From Rhizobium sp. G21 (GTDB taxonomy: Bacteria; Pseudomonadota; Alphaproteobacteria; Rhizobiales; Rhizobiaceae): a DNA stretch of 64,000 nt. This document shows positions 55,036-64,000 of this stretch, one piece after another (position 1 is the stretch's first letter; every line of letters begins with the position of its first letter). The stretch lies in assembly GCF_014158035.1 (NCBI RefSeq), contig NZ_JACFXW010000001.1, positions 930,001-994,000 on the forward strand, read 5' to 3'. Under the pieces are notes generated by a model. The model ran no database searches. It worked only from the letters and a program-made list of their open reading frames with translations, and was not told the origin of the DNA. The translations under genes were made by a program, and so were the position numbers.

Positions 55036-57158
55036 ATGAAGCGCGCCTTCATCGCCATTCTCGTTTGCACGGCCGGCGCCGGCGCCGTGGCCGGCCTCAT
55101 CGGCGGGCGGGTGAAACCAGCGGCCGCGCCGCCCGACGAGATTTCGACGACGCTTTCGCTCCCTCATCCCAAGACAACTCCGCCGGCGGTGAAATCCGAA
55201 CGCATCGCCCCGGCAAACCCTCTCCCGCAGATCGATGAACCAGCAAGCGCGACGGCACCGGACCTGTTCGTCGGGTCGGCCAGCGACATGTTGCGCGCGG
55301 GCTTTCGCGCCCTGCAAACGCGCGACACCCTTTCGGCCATCGCTTTTCGCGACCGCCTGGCCACCGGCGGCGTCGAGTGGAAGACGCTGACATGGGCCAT
55401 TGCGGTGTCCGGCCAGACGGCGACGCCGAGTTCGGAACTGGTCATGGCGAAGTCTGCGCTGAAGGGATGGCCAGCGCTGGACGACATCGAAGAAAACCTC
55501 GAAAAGGCGTTGTTTCGCGAGAATGCTCCGCCTCGACGGGCGGCCGAGATGATCGGCGCGGAAGGTCCGAAGAGTATCGAGGGCGACATTCTGGTGATCC
55601 GAGCCAGGATCGAGGCTGGCGACGAGGCAGGAGCACGGACCCGGCTGCAGGCTTTATGGAGCGACCGTGTTTTCGATGTCGAGACGGAGGATCGACTTCT
55701 CAGCGAATTCGGCGACCGTTTGAACGTCGGGGATCACAAGGCCAGGCTGGTCAGGCTGCTCTATGCGGAAAAATTCGGCCAGTCCGCCCGCTTCGCCACC
55801 TTGGGAAAAGCGGAGCCGCTCGCCAAGGCGTTTATCGCCGTGATCCGGCGCGACAAGAAAGCGGGCGACCTGCTCGAACAGGCGCGCGGCGGCTTCGACA
55901 AAGAGCCAGCGTTTCTGTTCGTGGCCGCCAAGCAGGCTCGGTTCGAACGCCGCTTCCGCGAGGCGGCCCGCTTTTGTCCACCGCGCCGAAGGATCAGGCT
56001 CGCCTGGTCGATCCCGGCGCATGGTGGGTGGAGAGGCGCATCGTCAGCCGCATGCTGTTCGAACAGGGCCGGCCGGCGGACGCCTATGAACTCGCCGCGG
56101 CGCATCCGTCCGTACAGCCAACCGATATCGTCGAGGCGGAATTTCATGCAGGCTGGTACGCCCTACGGGGACTGAAGGACGCCCGGAAGGCAAAGCCGCA
56201 CTTCAACGCCATTCTCGCCGCCAGCCCGAGAGCGCATGATCAGGCGCGGGCCTATTACTGGCTCGGACGCGCCGCGGAAACCGCCGGCGACAGCGACGCC
56301 AAAACCCTGTTCGCAAAGGCGTCCGACTATCCGGCAACTTTTTACGGTCAGTTGGCCGCCTCACGCATCGGCGTCGCCATACATCCCCAGCAGCGGTATC
56401 GTCCGCTGGCGGACATCGTGTCCCTGATGAAAAGTCGGCCCGAAATGCAGGCGATCGACCTCATGCTGCAATGCGGCCAGGACGGGAGGGCGCGCCGGCT
56501 CTATCTCGCCTTGGCCCGGACGCTCGAAAGCCCGACCGAATTGCAGGCGTTGGCCGACTCGGCATTGAGCGCGCAGGGGCCGGTCTTGGCGCTGGCGATC
56601 GGCAAGGCGGCGCTCAATCAGGGGCACGATCCGGGAATGGCCGCCTTCCCGCTCGGCGCCATTCCCGACAGCGCCGATATCTCCGGGGCCGGAAAGGCGC
56701 TCGCCTATGCGATCGCCCGCCAGGAAAGCGCCTTCAACCCCAAGGCCGTCTCGCCTGCCGACGCGCGCGGACTGTTGCAAATCCTTCCGTCCACCGCCAA
56801 GACGCTCGCCGCCCGGCACCAACTCGCCTGGGCGGAGGAGAAACTGACCGAAGACGCAGGCTATAACGCGACGCTCGGCTCGCATTATCTCGGCGAGCAG
56901 ATTGACAAGTTCAGGGGATCCTACATTCTCACTTTCGCCGCTTACAACGCCGGCCCGGGGCGAATTCCGCAATGGATCAAGCGTTACGGCGACCCGCGCA
57001 AGATGAAGCTGGACGAGGTCGTCGACTGGATCGAAGCGATTCCATTTCAGGAGACGCGCGATTACGTGCAGAAGGTGATGGAGAACTATCAGGTTTACAA
57101 GGCGCTGCTCAACCAGCCGGCGGATATCGGAATCGACCTCACGGCGGGTCGAAAATAA
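55036..57158 (+). CDS. slt: soluble-type lytic murein transglycosylase (frameshifted)
   Basis: Periplasmic Slt70-like enzyme. Signal peptide (MKRAFIAILVCTAGAGAVAG), then a long superhelical domain that shifts near 55973-55978, where a C appears lost from CCCGCTTTTG; the frame resumes LLSTAPKDQARLV. The catalytic SLT domain has the acid Glu in AYAIARQESAFNPKAVSP, GLLQILPSTAKTLA and FAAYNAGPGRI, ending at 57158. Repaired length is 707 residues. It cleaves the MurNAc-GlcNAc bond to give anhydromuropeptides; divergence from dapA places two peptidoglycan-related genes together. Confidence 0.9.
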
Positions 57159-57441
57159 GGCCATCGCCAACTGTGGCGCCCGGCTAAACTCTCGCGTTTC
57201 TCTCTCGACCAACAGCTTCTGGCCTGCATGAACAACGGGCCATCGTCCTCGGCGATGGTCTTCATACGAAACACGCTTCAGACTCGTATCAAAGCAGGTC
57301 AGGTGGAGGCCGGCTGATCGCCTCTTTGCGGAGGCTGCCATCCTCTTGCAGCATATCGGCATCCACAGCGCCTCGGACCTATGTCCAATTCAATTCCGGA
57401 TGCATGACGCGCACGACCGCGGCCTCACCGCTCCGCCCATT
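57159..57441. other. intergenic region between slt and the porin terminator
   Basis: About 280 bp with no convincing gene on either strand. It contains no recognised repeat or RNA gene. Convergent transcription from slt and porin ends here. Confidence 0.6.
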
Positions 57442-57477
57442 CAAAAAAACAAAAACCCCGGCGTGAGCCGAGGGTTT
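57442..57477 (-). terminator. Rho-independent terminator of the porin gene
   Basis: On the minus strand, stem CCCTCGGC / GCCGGGG (T bulged) with loop TCAC, positions 57456-57474, followed by TTTTTGTTTTTTT. It lies about 45 bp past the porin stop. Confidence 0.85.
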
Positions 57478-57522
57478 CGAGACCGACCTTGCGGCCGGCC
57501 TGAAAGTCCAATCCCAGAAGGA

Positions 57523-58578
57523 TTAGAACGTGCGCTGGAAGCGGATCATGCCGTTCCACTGGTCGCCGTCGGCGAGACGGTTGTCGAAGGACGTGTAGGT
57601 GACTTCCGGCTGGATCAGGAGACCAGCAACCGGGTTCCACTTGACGTTGGCGGCGATCGCCAGGGTGTCCTTGTCGGTGCCAGCAACCTGAGCGTTGAAG
57701 CCGAGGTCGTCGGAAACCTTGTAGCCGACGCCGGCCCAGGCAGCCCAGTCACCCCAAGAAGCGCCGGAAGCGTCGCCAGGAGCGTAGTTGTTGACGTTCT
57801 TGCCCGAAGACGACCAGGCGGCCATCACGAAGGCAGAGAAGGCGCCGAAGTTGCCGTCGACACGACCCTTGATCGCACCTTCGTCACGACGCTCGTCGTA
57901 ACCGCCGACCACGGTGACGCCGAAGGAGCCAGCCGAGTAGCCGACGCCGCCGGTGACGTTCGGGATGTAGTCTTCGCCGTTGCGAACGCGAGCGCCAACC
58001 AGGATGTCGTCGGCTTCGAGACCGAGGCCGACCTTGAGGCCAGCGCCGTTGTCGTAGACGTAGTTGATCTGGTTGACTTCGAACTGGCCGTAGGAGACCA
58101 CGTCGTCGTTGATGATGTCGCCAGCGTAGCCGGTCATCGTCGTGAAGAGCGAGTCAGCCAGACCGACGGTGAAGCCGGCGATCGAGATGTTAGCGGCAAC
58201 GAGGCTGGTGTTGGTGCCGACGCCGTCATTGTAGGTGCCGTCGAAGTCGAGGCGACCAACGAACTGGGTCTTGAGCGGGCCGTATTCGGTGTCCGAGGCG
58301 GAATCCATGTAGATTTCGCCGCGCGAACGAGTGCGCCAGCCCTTGTCGCTGTTCAGAGCGTAGGAGTTGGCAGCCTGAAGGTCGAAGCGGACGCGGCCGC
58401 CGATCTTGAGGCAGGTTTCGGTGCCGGGGATGTAGAAGTAGCCGGTGCCGTAAGCATCGCAGACCTTCACGTATTCCATGGGTTCCGGTTCGGCGGCGAC
58501 GACAGCGTCGGCAGCCTGAGCGCCGGAAACAACTGCCAGAGCAGCTGCGGAGCCGAGAAGAAGGCTCTTAATGTTCAT
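57523..58578 (-). CDS. outer-membrane porin, Omp2b/RopA family
   Basis: A 351-residue trimeric porin with a signal peptide (MNIKSLLLGSAAALAVVSGA, cleavage before ADAVVA), the Hyphomicrobiales porin signature VCDAYGTGYFYIPGTETCLK with its two cysteines, alternating beta strands throughout, and the C-terminal FQRTF with terminal Phe for BamA recognition. The ATG at 58578 is chosen because it gives the signal peptide. It is likely a highly expressed general diffusion porin, with a long leader and a strong terminator. Confidence 0.95.
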   Translation of the reverse strand: MNIKSLLLGSAAALAVVSGAQAADAVVAAEPEPMEYVKVCDAYGTGYFYIPGTETCLKIGGRVRFDLQAANSYALNSDKGWRTRSRGEIYMDSASDTEYGPLKTQFVGRLDFDGTYNDGVGTNTSLVAANISIAGFTVGLADSLFTTMTGYAGDIINDDVVSYGQFEVNQINYVYDNGAGLKVGLGLEADDILVGARVRNGEDYIPNVTGGVGYSAGSFGVTVVGGYDERRDEGAIKGRVDGNFGAFSAFVMAAWSSSGKNVNNYAPGDASGASWGDWAAWAGVGYKVSDDLGFNAQVAGTDKDTLAIAANVKWNPVAGLLIQPEVTYTSFDNRLADGDQWNGMIRFQRTF

Positions 58579-59186
58579 TTCTGACCTCCAGTCAAAATGT
58601 TTCATTCGGGTGTGGGTTCTATCGCCTGAGGCGTTCCCTGCCCCACTCCCATTCAGAAGACATCGGGCATCCCCGCCGCTTCGAGGGTGATCATAGTGAC
58701 AGGCGCAGCCGACGCAATCGGGAAACGCCCCCGACAGGTTTAATCGGTCGCGTTCAAATTCCGTTGTTACAGAAAAGACACACAATCGACAGCGAGCCCG
58801 TCATAATTCTATAGAATTTTAACAAACCTTACCCAAACCTTAACAAAGTCAGACACATAGAAGCTGCGCAATAGTCTTCAGCGAAGCCGAAGCCGGTCTG
58901 CTTTCCCCGTCTCCGGCGTGAAAATGGCGGCCTGCGCACCTTATATGCTGGAGCGGTCTTGCCTTCGGCTCCACGACAGCCGCGCCATGCCGGCCGGTTC
59001 GAGAGCGTTTTGGAGCAGAATCGATCAAACGATTCGAGAGCCCGGCTTGGGTCGTTCGTCACACGCTTGGCCATCGCCCTTCGCTCTGCGCGTCGAAATC
59101 TCAAAAATTCGAAATCTGAAAAAATGTGCGGCAAGGCGGAATACGGCTTGATCAGCCCCATCATTGTGAGTATCCACGCCCTCAAC
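58579..59186. other. intergenic region upstream of the porin
   Basis: About 600 bp between the porin start and the tRNA. The first 230 bp is the porin leader. An AT-rich block at 58800-58850 holds the predicted porin promoter. Open frames here look spurious. Confidence 0.7.
58808..58842 (-). promoter_or_regulatory. candidate porin promoter with direct repeats
   Basis: On the minus strand, TATAGA (58813-58808) is spaced 17 bp from TTGGGT (58836-58831). TAAGGTTT occurs twice (58831-58824 and 58842-58835), 11 bp apart, and TTAAGGTTTGGGTAA resembles a CtrA site with one mismatch. It implies a leader of about 230 nt, which could carry regulation. Promoter identity is inferred from spacing and composition only. 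Confidence 0.45.
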
Positions 59187-59276
59187 GGAGAGGTGGCCGA
59201 GTGGTCGAAGGCGCTCCCCTGCTAAGGGAGTATACCCGGAAGGGTATCGTGGGTTCGAATCCCATCTTCTCCGCCA
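59187..59276 (+). tRNA. tRNA-Ser (anticodon GCU)
   Basis: A 90 nt cloverleaf with encoded CCA. The acceptor stem GGAGAGG pairs with CTTCTCC (one G-T), the D arm contains GTGGTC, the anticodon loop CTGCTAA carries GCT for AGC/AGU codons, the long variable arm (TACCCGGAAGGGTA) is typical of class II tRNAs, and the T arm has GGTTCGAATCC. Stop of the mature sequence is at 59276. Confidence 0.95.
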
Positions 59277-59356
59277 TATGACCTCACCCAAATTCCACCA
59301 GATCACACTCCCGGTCGTTCATCGCCTTCGCGCGATCGGTCTTATCGCATCCGTCA

Positions 59357-59382
59357 GGAACACGCCTCGCGCGATGGCGTTT
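59357..59382 (+). promoter_or_regulatory. EcfG-type general stress promoter (GGAAC-N16-CGTTT)
   Basis: GGAAC at 59357-59361, a 16 bp spacer, then CGTTT at 59378-59382 match the EcfG consensus. A start near 59389 would leave a leader of about 38 nt before the ATG at 59427. Exact match and position upstream of a gene make this a likely general-stress promoter for the AI-2E family transporter. Confidence 0.7.
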
Positions 59383-59426
59383 AGCCGTCATTGCCGCTCT
59401 TCGGAGAGGCGAGAGCGCGAGGTCGG

Positions 59427-60494
59427 ATGGAAAAGCGGGTTTCACTTCTGGTGTTCGGTCTGGGCATCGCGATCTTGACAATTCTGGCGCCTGGGGCGTT
59501 GTTCGTGGTTTTCGCGGGCGTCCTGCTCGCCATTCTGTTTCGCGCCTGCGGCGATGCGTTGGCCGGCGCGGCGCGGATCGCGCCGATCTTCGGTCTCGTC
59601 GTCTTCTTCGCGCTGCTGCTTGCTGCGCTGGCGCTTGCCGTCATATCCGCCGCGCCGGCCATTTCCGAACAGACTGCCGCCATCACCGAAGCGCTGCCGA
59701 AGGGTCTGGCCAAGCTCAAGGAGCGGATCGACGGTTTCGGCTGGGGCGAAAGGCTGCTCGATCGCGATTTTACCGAAGCGATTCGCTGGCCCGCAGCCAC
59801 CAATGTCACCACCGGCGTGCTGTCCACGACGTTCGGAGCCTTGGGCGACCTCGTGATCATTCTGTTCATCGGGCTCTACGGGGCCTTCGATCCGCAGCGC
59901 TATCGAGCCGGACTGATCCTGATGTTTGCGCCATCTATTCGGCCCGACGCCGAAGAGGTGCTCGACCGGTCGGTCGACGCCCTGCGCAACTGGCTCGTCG
60001 GTCAATTGATTGCCATGGCGCTCATCGGCCTCCTGACCGGCCTCGGCTTGTGGCTGATCGACATGCCCCTTGCTCTGTTGCTCGGGCTGATCGCCGCCTT
60101 TTTCGCCTTCGTGCCCAATATCGGGCCCGTGCTCGCGGCTATCCCGGGCATATTGATCGCGCTGCCAGACGGCATGAACAAGGCGTTTCTGGCGATCGGC
60201 ATCTATGCCGGAGTGCAGGCGCTGGAAAGCTATGTCGTCACCCCGCTCATTCAGCGACGGCGCGTCAAGTTGCAGCCGGCCTTCGTGATTTCCACGCAGA
60301 TCCTGTTCGGATCTCTGTTCGGACTCATGGGCCTCGCTATCGCCACGCCTTTCGCCGCACTCGTCAAGACGCTCACACAGGAGCTCTATATAAAGCGGTA
60401 CCTGGAGCGAGAGCCCGCGCCGAAGCGGGGGAAGACGACCGGCCCGCCGCCTTGGCGCGTCACGCGCCGGTCCGCGACGCGCGGCGCTGATTGA
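59427..60494 (+). CDS. AI-2E family transporter (PerM/YdiK-like)
   Basis: An integral membrane protein of 355 residues, about eight helices. Family marks are ILAPGALFVVFAGVLLAILF, NWLVGQLIAMALIGLLTGLG and FVPNIGPVLAAIPGILIALP. The family includes AI-2 exporters and Na+/H+ antiporters, so substrate is unknown. The ATG at 59427 (MEKRVSLLVFG) is chosen over an open frame beginning 12 codons earlier. An EcfG-type promoter lies upstream, suggesting a role in osmotic or envelope stress. Confidence 0.9.
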   Translation: MEKRVSLLVFGLGIAILTILAPGALFVVFAGVLLAILFRACGDALAGAARIAPIFGLVVFFALLLAALALAVISAAPAISEQTAAITEALPKGLAKLKERIDGFGWGERLLDRDFTEAIRWPAATNVTTGVLSTTFGALGDLVIILFIGLYGAFDPQRYRAGLILMFAPSIRPDAEEVLDRSVDALRNWLVGQLIAMALIGLLTGLGLWLIDMPLALLLGLIAAFFAFVPNIGPVLAAIPGILIALPDGMNKAFLAIGIYAGVQALESYVVTPLIQRRRVKLQPAFVISTQILFGSLFGLMGLAIATPFAALVKTLTQELYIKRYLEREPAPKRGKTTGPPPWRVTRRSATRGAD

Positions 60495-60557
60495 ACGCGT
60501 GTGATCTCTTTCGTCCCCTCTTCTGTAGAAGACGTCGCGAAACACGGAGACGGCGGC

Positions 60558-60764
60558 ATGGAAATTTATGGCGTGGACTTCACCTCCAGCCCGAGCCGCC
60601 GCAAACCCATCGTCGCCGCCCGCTGTAGGCTGGACGACGCGCTCGACGCCTTGATCGCTGCGGCGCAGGCCTCCTGGAGTTGGCTCGAGCGCGACAATGC
60701 CTTCGGCATCCCCGCCGGGACGGATTGCCTGGAGGGATGGATTTGCGCCTATCCACCGTCATAG
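60558..60764 (+). pseudogene. internal-deletion remnant of a DUF429 (predicted RNase H-like nuclease) gene
   Basis: A 68-codon frame. Its first 25 residues (MEIYGVDFTSSPSRRKPI) look like a DUF429 N-terminus, with the metal-binding Asp of the RNase H-like fold, and its last 43 (DDALDALIAAAQASWSWL, FGIPAGTDCLEGWI) look like the C-terminus of the same family. The roughly 170 residues expected between are missing, in frame, with a junction near CRLDDAL. It could be a true deletion or an assembly collapse. Identification is from memory of the family, so moderate. Confidence 0.5.
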
Positions 60765-60885
60765 CCAGCGCCGCTCGGCCGATCGCTGTGCGGCAAGCGG
60801 TGGAAATACAGACTTTCGCCGTTTTTCTTAATGCCCTTTTAGTCCCCCTGATGCATTATCCAGTTACCTTTCGTCGGGAGCCTGC

Positions 60886-62694
60886 ATGCTACAGACGCTG
60901 CAAAACACGATCCTGGAACTCATCGCGACCGGAGCGCCGCTGAAGCCGACGATCGATCGGCTGTGCGTCATGGTCGAAGACATGGTTCCCGAGGTGGTGT
61001 GTTCGGTCGTGGAAGTGGATGCGGAAGGCCGCCTCCGTCCGCTGTCGGCGCCGTCGCTGCCGGATCATTACTCGCAAGCGCTCGATGGCATCCAGTCCGG
61101 CCCCAAAGTGGGCTCCTGCGGCACCGCCGTCTATCGCAAGAAGCCGGTCATCGTCACCGACATCGCCACCGACCCGCTGTGGGAGGATTACAGGGCTCTG
61201 CCCCTGCCGCTCGGCCTGAAAGCGTGCTGGTCTTCGCCGATCTTCAGTCAAGGCGAGGTGGTCGGCTCATTCGGCTTCTACTTTCGAGACACGAGAGGGC
61301 CGACCGATTTCGAAATCAAGATCGTCACCGCCTGCACGCATCTCACGGCGATCGCGCTGGAGCGCGAAGCGCGAGTGCGCGAGCGTCAGCGTCTGGCCTT
61401 CACCGACGCGCTGACGGGCCTGCCCAACCGAGCCTGTTTCAATGCACGCTTCGACGACATGCTGGCGCAATGCGATCGCGATTGGGGCCTCATCCTCGTC
61501 GATCTCGACAATCTCAAGCTCGTCAACGATACGTTCGGCCATTCGGCCGGCGATGCGTTGATCCGCGCAGTGGCCTCGCGCACCACCCCGATCGTGGGCG
61601 ACGGCAAGCTCTTCCGGCTCGGCGGCGACGAATTTGCGGTGATCGCGTCGCTCGACGACGAGGGCGGCCTGCATACCTCGGCCCATGCCATCATCAACGC
61701 CATGGAGGCGCCCTGCGATTGCGCCGGCCATGTCGTCCATCCCTCGGCCACGATGGGCGGCGCACTGATCGCGCCAGGCCAATCCCCGGAGACCATCCGG
61801 CAGAATGCCGATCTCGCGCTCTATCACGCCAAGGAGAGAGCGCGGGGCGGCTTCATCACCTTCCAGGACGGGATGGGCACCGCGATCAGCGAGCGTTACC
61901 GCGCCGTGCGCGAGGTGACGGCAGCCCTGGCGGAACAACGCATCGAAGCATTCTACCAGCCGGTCGTCGACATGAAGACCGGCTTGGTGGCCGGGCTCGA
62001 AGCGCTGTGCCGCATGCGCAACCCCGACGGCTCGATCACCCCGGCCGCAGCCTTTCACGAGGCGACCAAGGATGCGCGGGTGGCGGCCAAACTCACCCGC
62101 GTCATGCTCGACAAGGTCGCCGCGGACATGGCGAACTGGAGCGGCATGGGATTGAACGGCTTCAATGTCGGGGTCAACGTATCCAGCGCCGACTTTCACA
62201 ACGGCAATCTGCGCAACGGGTTGAACGAGGCTTTCGCCCGGCCCGGAGCCTCTCGCGAGCGGCTGGTGATCGAAATCACCGAATCCGTCTATCTTGACCA
62301 ACGCGATCGCGCCATCGCCGACGAAATCGGCCGGTTGCGGAGCGATGGCGTCAAAGTCGCTCTCGATGATTTCGGAACGGGTTTCGCCTCGCTGACGCAT
62401 CTGATGTCGATCCCCATCGACACGATCAAAATCGACAAGTCCTTCACCCGCGGCGTCACCGAACCCGGGCCGAGCCGCGTCATCACCGAAGGGCTGGTGC
62501 AGATCGCGCAGCGCTTGGGGCTGAAAGTGGTCGCCGAGGGCGTGGAAACGGTCGAACAGGCGGAGCAATGCGTCGAGATCGGCTGCTGTTACGGTCAAGG
62601 ATATCTCTATGCCCGCGCCGCGCCTTTCGTGATCGTCACGGAGATGATCCGTCGACGCGCCTTCGATCTGTCGATGTTGCAACGCAGCGCGTAG
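60886..62694 (+). CDS. GAF-GGDEF-EAL bifunctional cyclic-di-GMP enzyme
   Basis: A 602-residue protein with an N-terminal GAF sensor (about 15-160), a GGDEF diguanylate cyclase (LGGDEF 245-250 intact), and an EAL phosphodiesterase (GLEALCR with EAL 372-374, VIEITE, DDFGTG 494-499, KIDKSF with Lys518). Both catalytic sites look complete, with no RxxD inhibitory site just before GGDEF. Such proteins set c-di-GMP in response to a GAF ligand or redox signal; the net activity is not predictable. Its own promoter probably lies in the 121 bp gap. Confidence 0.95.
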   Translation: MLQTLQNTILELIATGAPLKPTIDRLCVMVEDMVPEVVCSVVEVDAEGRLRPLSAPSLPDHYSQALDGIQSGPKVGSCGTAVYRKKPVIVTDIATDPLWEDYRALPLPLGLKACWSSPIFSQGEVVGSFGFYFRDTRGPTDFEIKIVTACTHLTAIALEREARVRERQRLAFTDALTGLPNRACFNARFDDMLAQCDRDWGLILVDLDNLKLVNDTFGHSAGDALIRAVASRTTPIVGDGKLFRLGGDEFAVIASLDDEGGLHTSAHAIINAMEAPCDCAGHVVHPSATMGGALIAPGQSPETIRQNADLALYHAKERARGGFITFQDGMGTAISERYRAVREVTAALAEQRIEAFYQPVVDMKTGLVAGLEALCRMRNPDGSITPAAAFHEATKDARVAAKLTRVMLDKVAADMANWSGMGLNGFNVGVNVSSADFHNGNLRNGLNEAFARPGASRERLVIEITESVYLDQRDRAIADEIGRLRSDGVKVALDDFGTGFASLTHLMSIPIDTIKIDKSFTRGVTEPGPSRVITEGLVQIAQRLGLKVVAEGVETVEQAEQCVEIGCCYGQGYLYARAAPFVIVTEMIRRRAFDLSMLQRSA

Positions 62695-62800
62695 AAATTT
62701 TCGCGACAATTCCTCATCCTGCGGGTTACCCATCGCAAGCGAGTCGGCGGCGCTCATAACCGTCTGCAACGCGCCGATCGAGCGAGATCCGAGGAGCATC

Positions 62801-63901
62801 ATGAAAGCCTACGCCCGCGAAGAATTCATCCTCATCGTGCCGGCGCTCGCCGCGGTCGCGGCATTTTCCGGAGAAAGCTGGTTTCTCGGTCTGGGTCAGG
62901 CGGCGAGCCTGATCATGGCGGCGCTGCTGGTGGCGGCGATCGTCATGGCTTCGGTGCGCGTCGCCAAACATGCCGAACACCTCGCCGTGCGCGTCGGTGA
63001 TCCCTATGGCACGATGATCCTGACTTTGTCCGCCGTGGCGGTCGAGGTGATCATCCTCGCGATTCTCATGCTTGATTCCGGCTCCAAGACGCTGGTGCGC
63101 GACACGATTTATTCGGCGGTCATGCTGGATATCAACGGCATTCTCGGGCTGGCGGCGCTGCTCGGCGGGTTGCGCTACGGCGAACAACCCTACAACAATG
63201 ATTCCGGCCGCACCTATGGCGTGATGATCCTGACCGCCATGGGCATTTCCATGATCGTGCCCGAATTCATCCCGGCGGCGAAATGGCATTATTATTCCGC
63301 CTTCACCATCTTCGCGATGGTGACGCTCTATGCGCTGTTCCTGCGCATGCAGGTCGGCCAGCATTCCTATTTCTTCAGCTACGCCTATACATCGTCGGAC
63401 CGCAAGCAGGCGCAGCCCCACGAAGAAGAGCATGATGGCGACGGCGTGCCGATGGCGTTTTCCATCGGCGTCATCATTCTCGGCGTGGTGCTGATCGGCG
63501 CACTGGCCGAGATCATGTCGGCCTTCCTCGATCATGGTCTCGAAGGCACGGGCGCGCCGCCGGCCCTGATGGCGGTGCTGGTGGCGGCGATTTCGGCGGC
63601 GCCGGAAATCCTCACCGCGCTGCGGGCGGCGCTGCGCAACCGGATGCAGGCGGTGGTGAACATCGCCATGGGCGCCTCGCTCTCCACCGTCATTCTCACC
63701 GTGCCGGTGATGGAGGCGATCGCGCTCATCAACGGGCAGCCGCTGACCATGGCGATGACGCCGGTGCAGACGGTGATGGTGGCGATCACGCTGATTGCAG
63801 CCGCCATCAATCTCAATGACGGCGAGACCAACGCCATCGAGGGCATGACGCATTTCGTGCTGTTCGGCGCTTTCGTGATGCTGACCATGCTGGGGCTGTA
63901 G
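62801..63901 (+). CDS. calcium/proton antiporter, ChaA/CaCA family
   Basis: A 366-residue membrane protein with about eleven helices in two CaCA repeats. Repeat 1 has the metal-binding helix KHAEHLAVRVGDPYGTMILT, LSAVAVEVI; repeat 2 has ALAEIMSAFLDHGLEGTG, AAISAAPEILTALRAA. An acidic loop with EEEHDGDG lies in the middle. ChaA-type proteins export Ca2+ or Na+ in exchange for protons. It lies 106 bp after the GGDEF-EAL gene, possibly co-transcribed. Confidence 0.9.
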   Translation: MKAYAREEFILIVPALAAVAAFSGESWFLGLGQAASLIMAALLVAAIVMASVRVAKHAEHLAVRVGDPYGTMILTLSAVAVEVIILAILMLDSGSKTLVRDTIYSAVMLDINGILGLAALLGGLRYGEQPYNNDSGRTYGVMILTAMGISMIVPEFIPAAKWHYYSAFTIFAMVTLYALFLRMQVGQHSYFFSYAYTSSDRKQAQPHEEEHDGDGVPMAFSIGVIILGVVLIGALAEIMSAFLDHGLEGTGAPPALMAVLVAAISAAPEILTALRAALRNRMQAVVNIAMGASLSTVILTVPVMEAIALINGQPLTMAMTPVQTVMVAITLIAAAINLNDGETNAIEGMTHFVLFGAFVMLTMLGL

Positions 63902-63908
63902 AAGACGG

Positions 63909-64000
63909 ATGAGCGCTTGCGCTGGAAACATCGCGCGCCCATCTGTGTTCTGTCAGTTCCTGAGCCTCGAAAGCCGCCCCATGCTCGATTTCGTCAACAC
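63909..64000 (+). CDS. partial open frame at window edge, unassigned
   Basis: A frame from ATG 63909 runs off the end (MSACAGNIARPSVFCQFLSL, then ESRPMLDFVN). It starts 8 bp after the antiporter stop. Too short to place; LDFVNT-like ends recur in stress-induced CGNR regulators, but that is only a resemblance. Confidence 0.25.
   Translation, partial: MSACAGNIARPSVFCQFLSLESRPMLDFVN

Noticed and set aside
58829..59185. 118-codon minus-strand frame between porin and tRNA
   Set aside because: It has no ribosome binding site, begins beside the tRNA and has a random-looking Arg-rich product.

Overview
The window reads as chromosomal DNA of a GC-rich alphaproteobacterium, most likely order Hyphomicrobiales (Rhizobiales). 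The evidence is an Omp2b/RopA-type porin, a TIGR02301-type exported protein, a DUF3563 micro-gene, the short psd-pssA pair, the cvpA-purF-SDR and rpoZ-rel-acpS-lepB-rnc-era gene orders, and two promoters matching the EcfG consensus (GGAAC-N16/17-CGTTT). This is inferred from gene families and layout; no database was searched.

Layout. 0-14.8 kb: end of an AraC regulator, alanine racemase, phosphatidylethanolamine synthesis (psd-pssA), an acyl-adenylating enzyme, an SDR-purF pair, cvpA, radA, a parDE toxin-antitoxin pair, an Atm1-type ABC exporter and a LysM protein. 14.9-24.6 kb: LOG-family protein, an EEP phosphatase/nuclease, RarD and YnfA membrane proteins, an ECF sigma/anti-sigma pair, a BAX inhibitor-like protein, and a LysR / MFS / aldo-keto reductase group. 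24.6-32.8 kb: citramalate synthase; proline iminopeptidase bracketed by two large palindromic repeats; an overlapping vapB-vapC-GFA-miniprotein-GFA operon; cysS; a second parDE pair; an SRAP/HMCES peptidase. 32.8-44 kb: Nudix hydrolase, exported hypotheticals, YgfZ-HD-phosphatase operon, a low-GC GSCFA/SGNH pair, an unknown protein, a flagellin, tex and a membrane protein with an EcfG promoter. 44-57 kb: glutathionyl-hydroquinone reductase, a third ParE-type module, era-rnc-lepB-acpS, DUF3563, rel, rpoZ, NYN protein, smpB-dapA, and a lytic transglycosylase. 57-64 kb: porin, tRNA-Ser(GCU), AI-2E-family transporter with an EcfG promoter, a DUF429 remnant, a GAF-GGDEF-EAL protein, and a ChaA-type antiporter.

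Sequence quality. At least thirteen genes are broken by one or two small indels, often in short homopolymers. Three of them (era, lepB, rel) are essential or nearly so, and each becomes a normal-length protein after one base is restored or removed. The simplest reading is uncorrected sequencing or assembly indels, so the broken genes are annotated as whole CDSs with the shift position given.

Most of the window is core housekeeping. The accessory content is four toxin-antitoxin modules within 36 kb, the palindromic repeat elements, the GSCFA/SGNH-flagellin segment and an AT-rich gap upstream of the NYN gene. The most system-like oddity is the vapBC-GFA-miniprotein-GFA chain, whose five genes overlap or nearly touch. 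I found no CRISPR array, insertion sequence, prophage or recognisable defence island.
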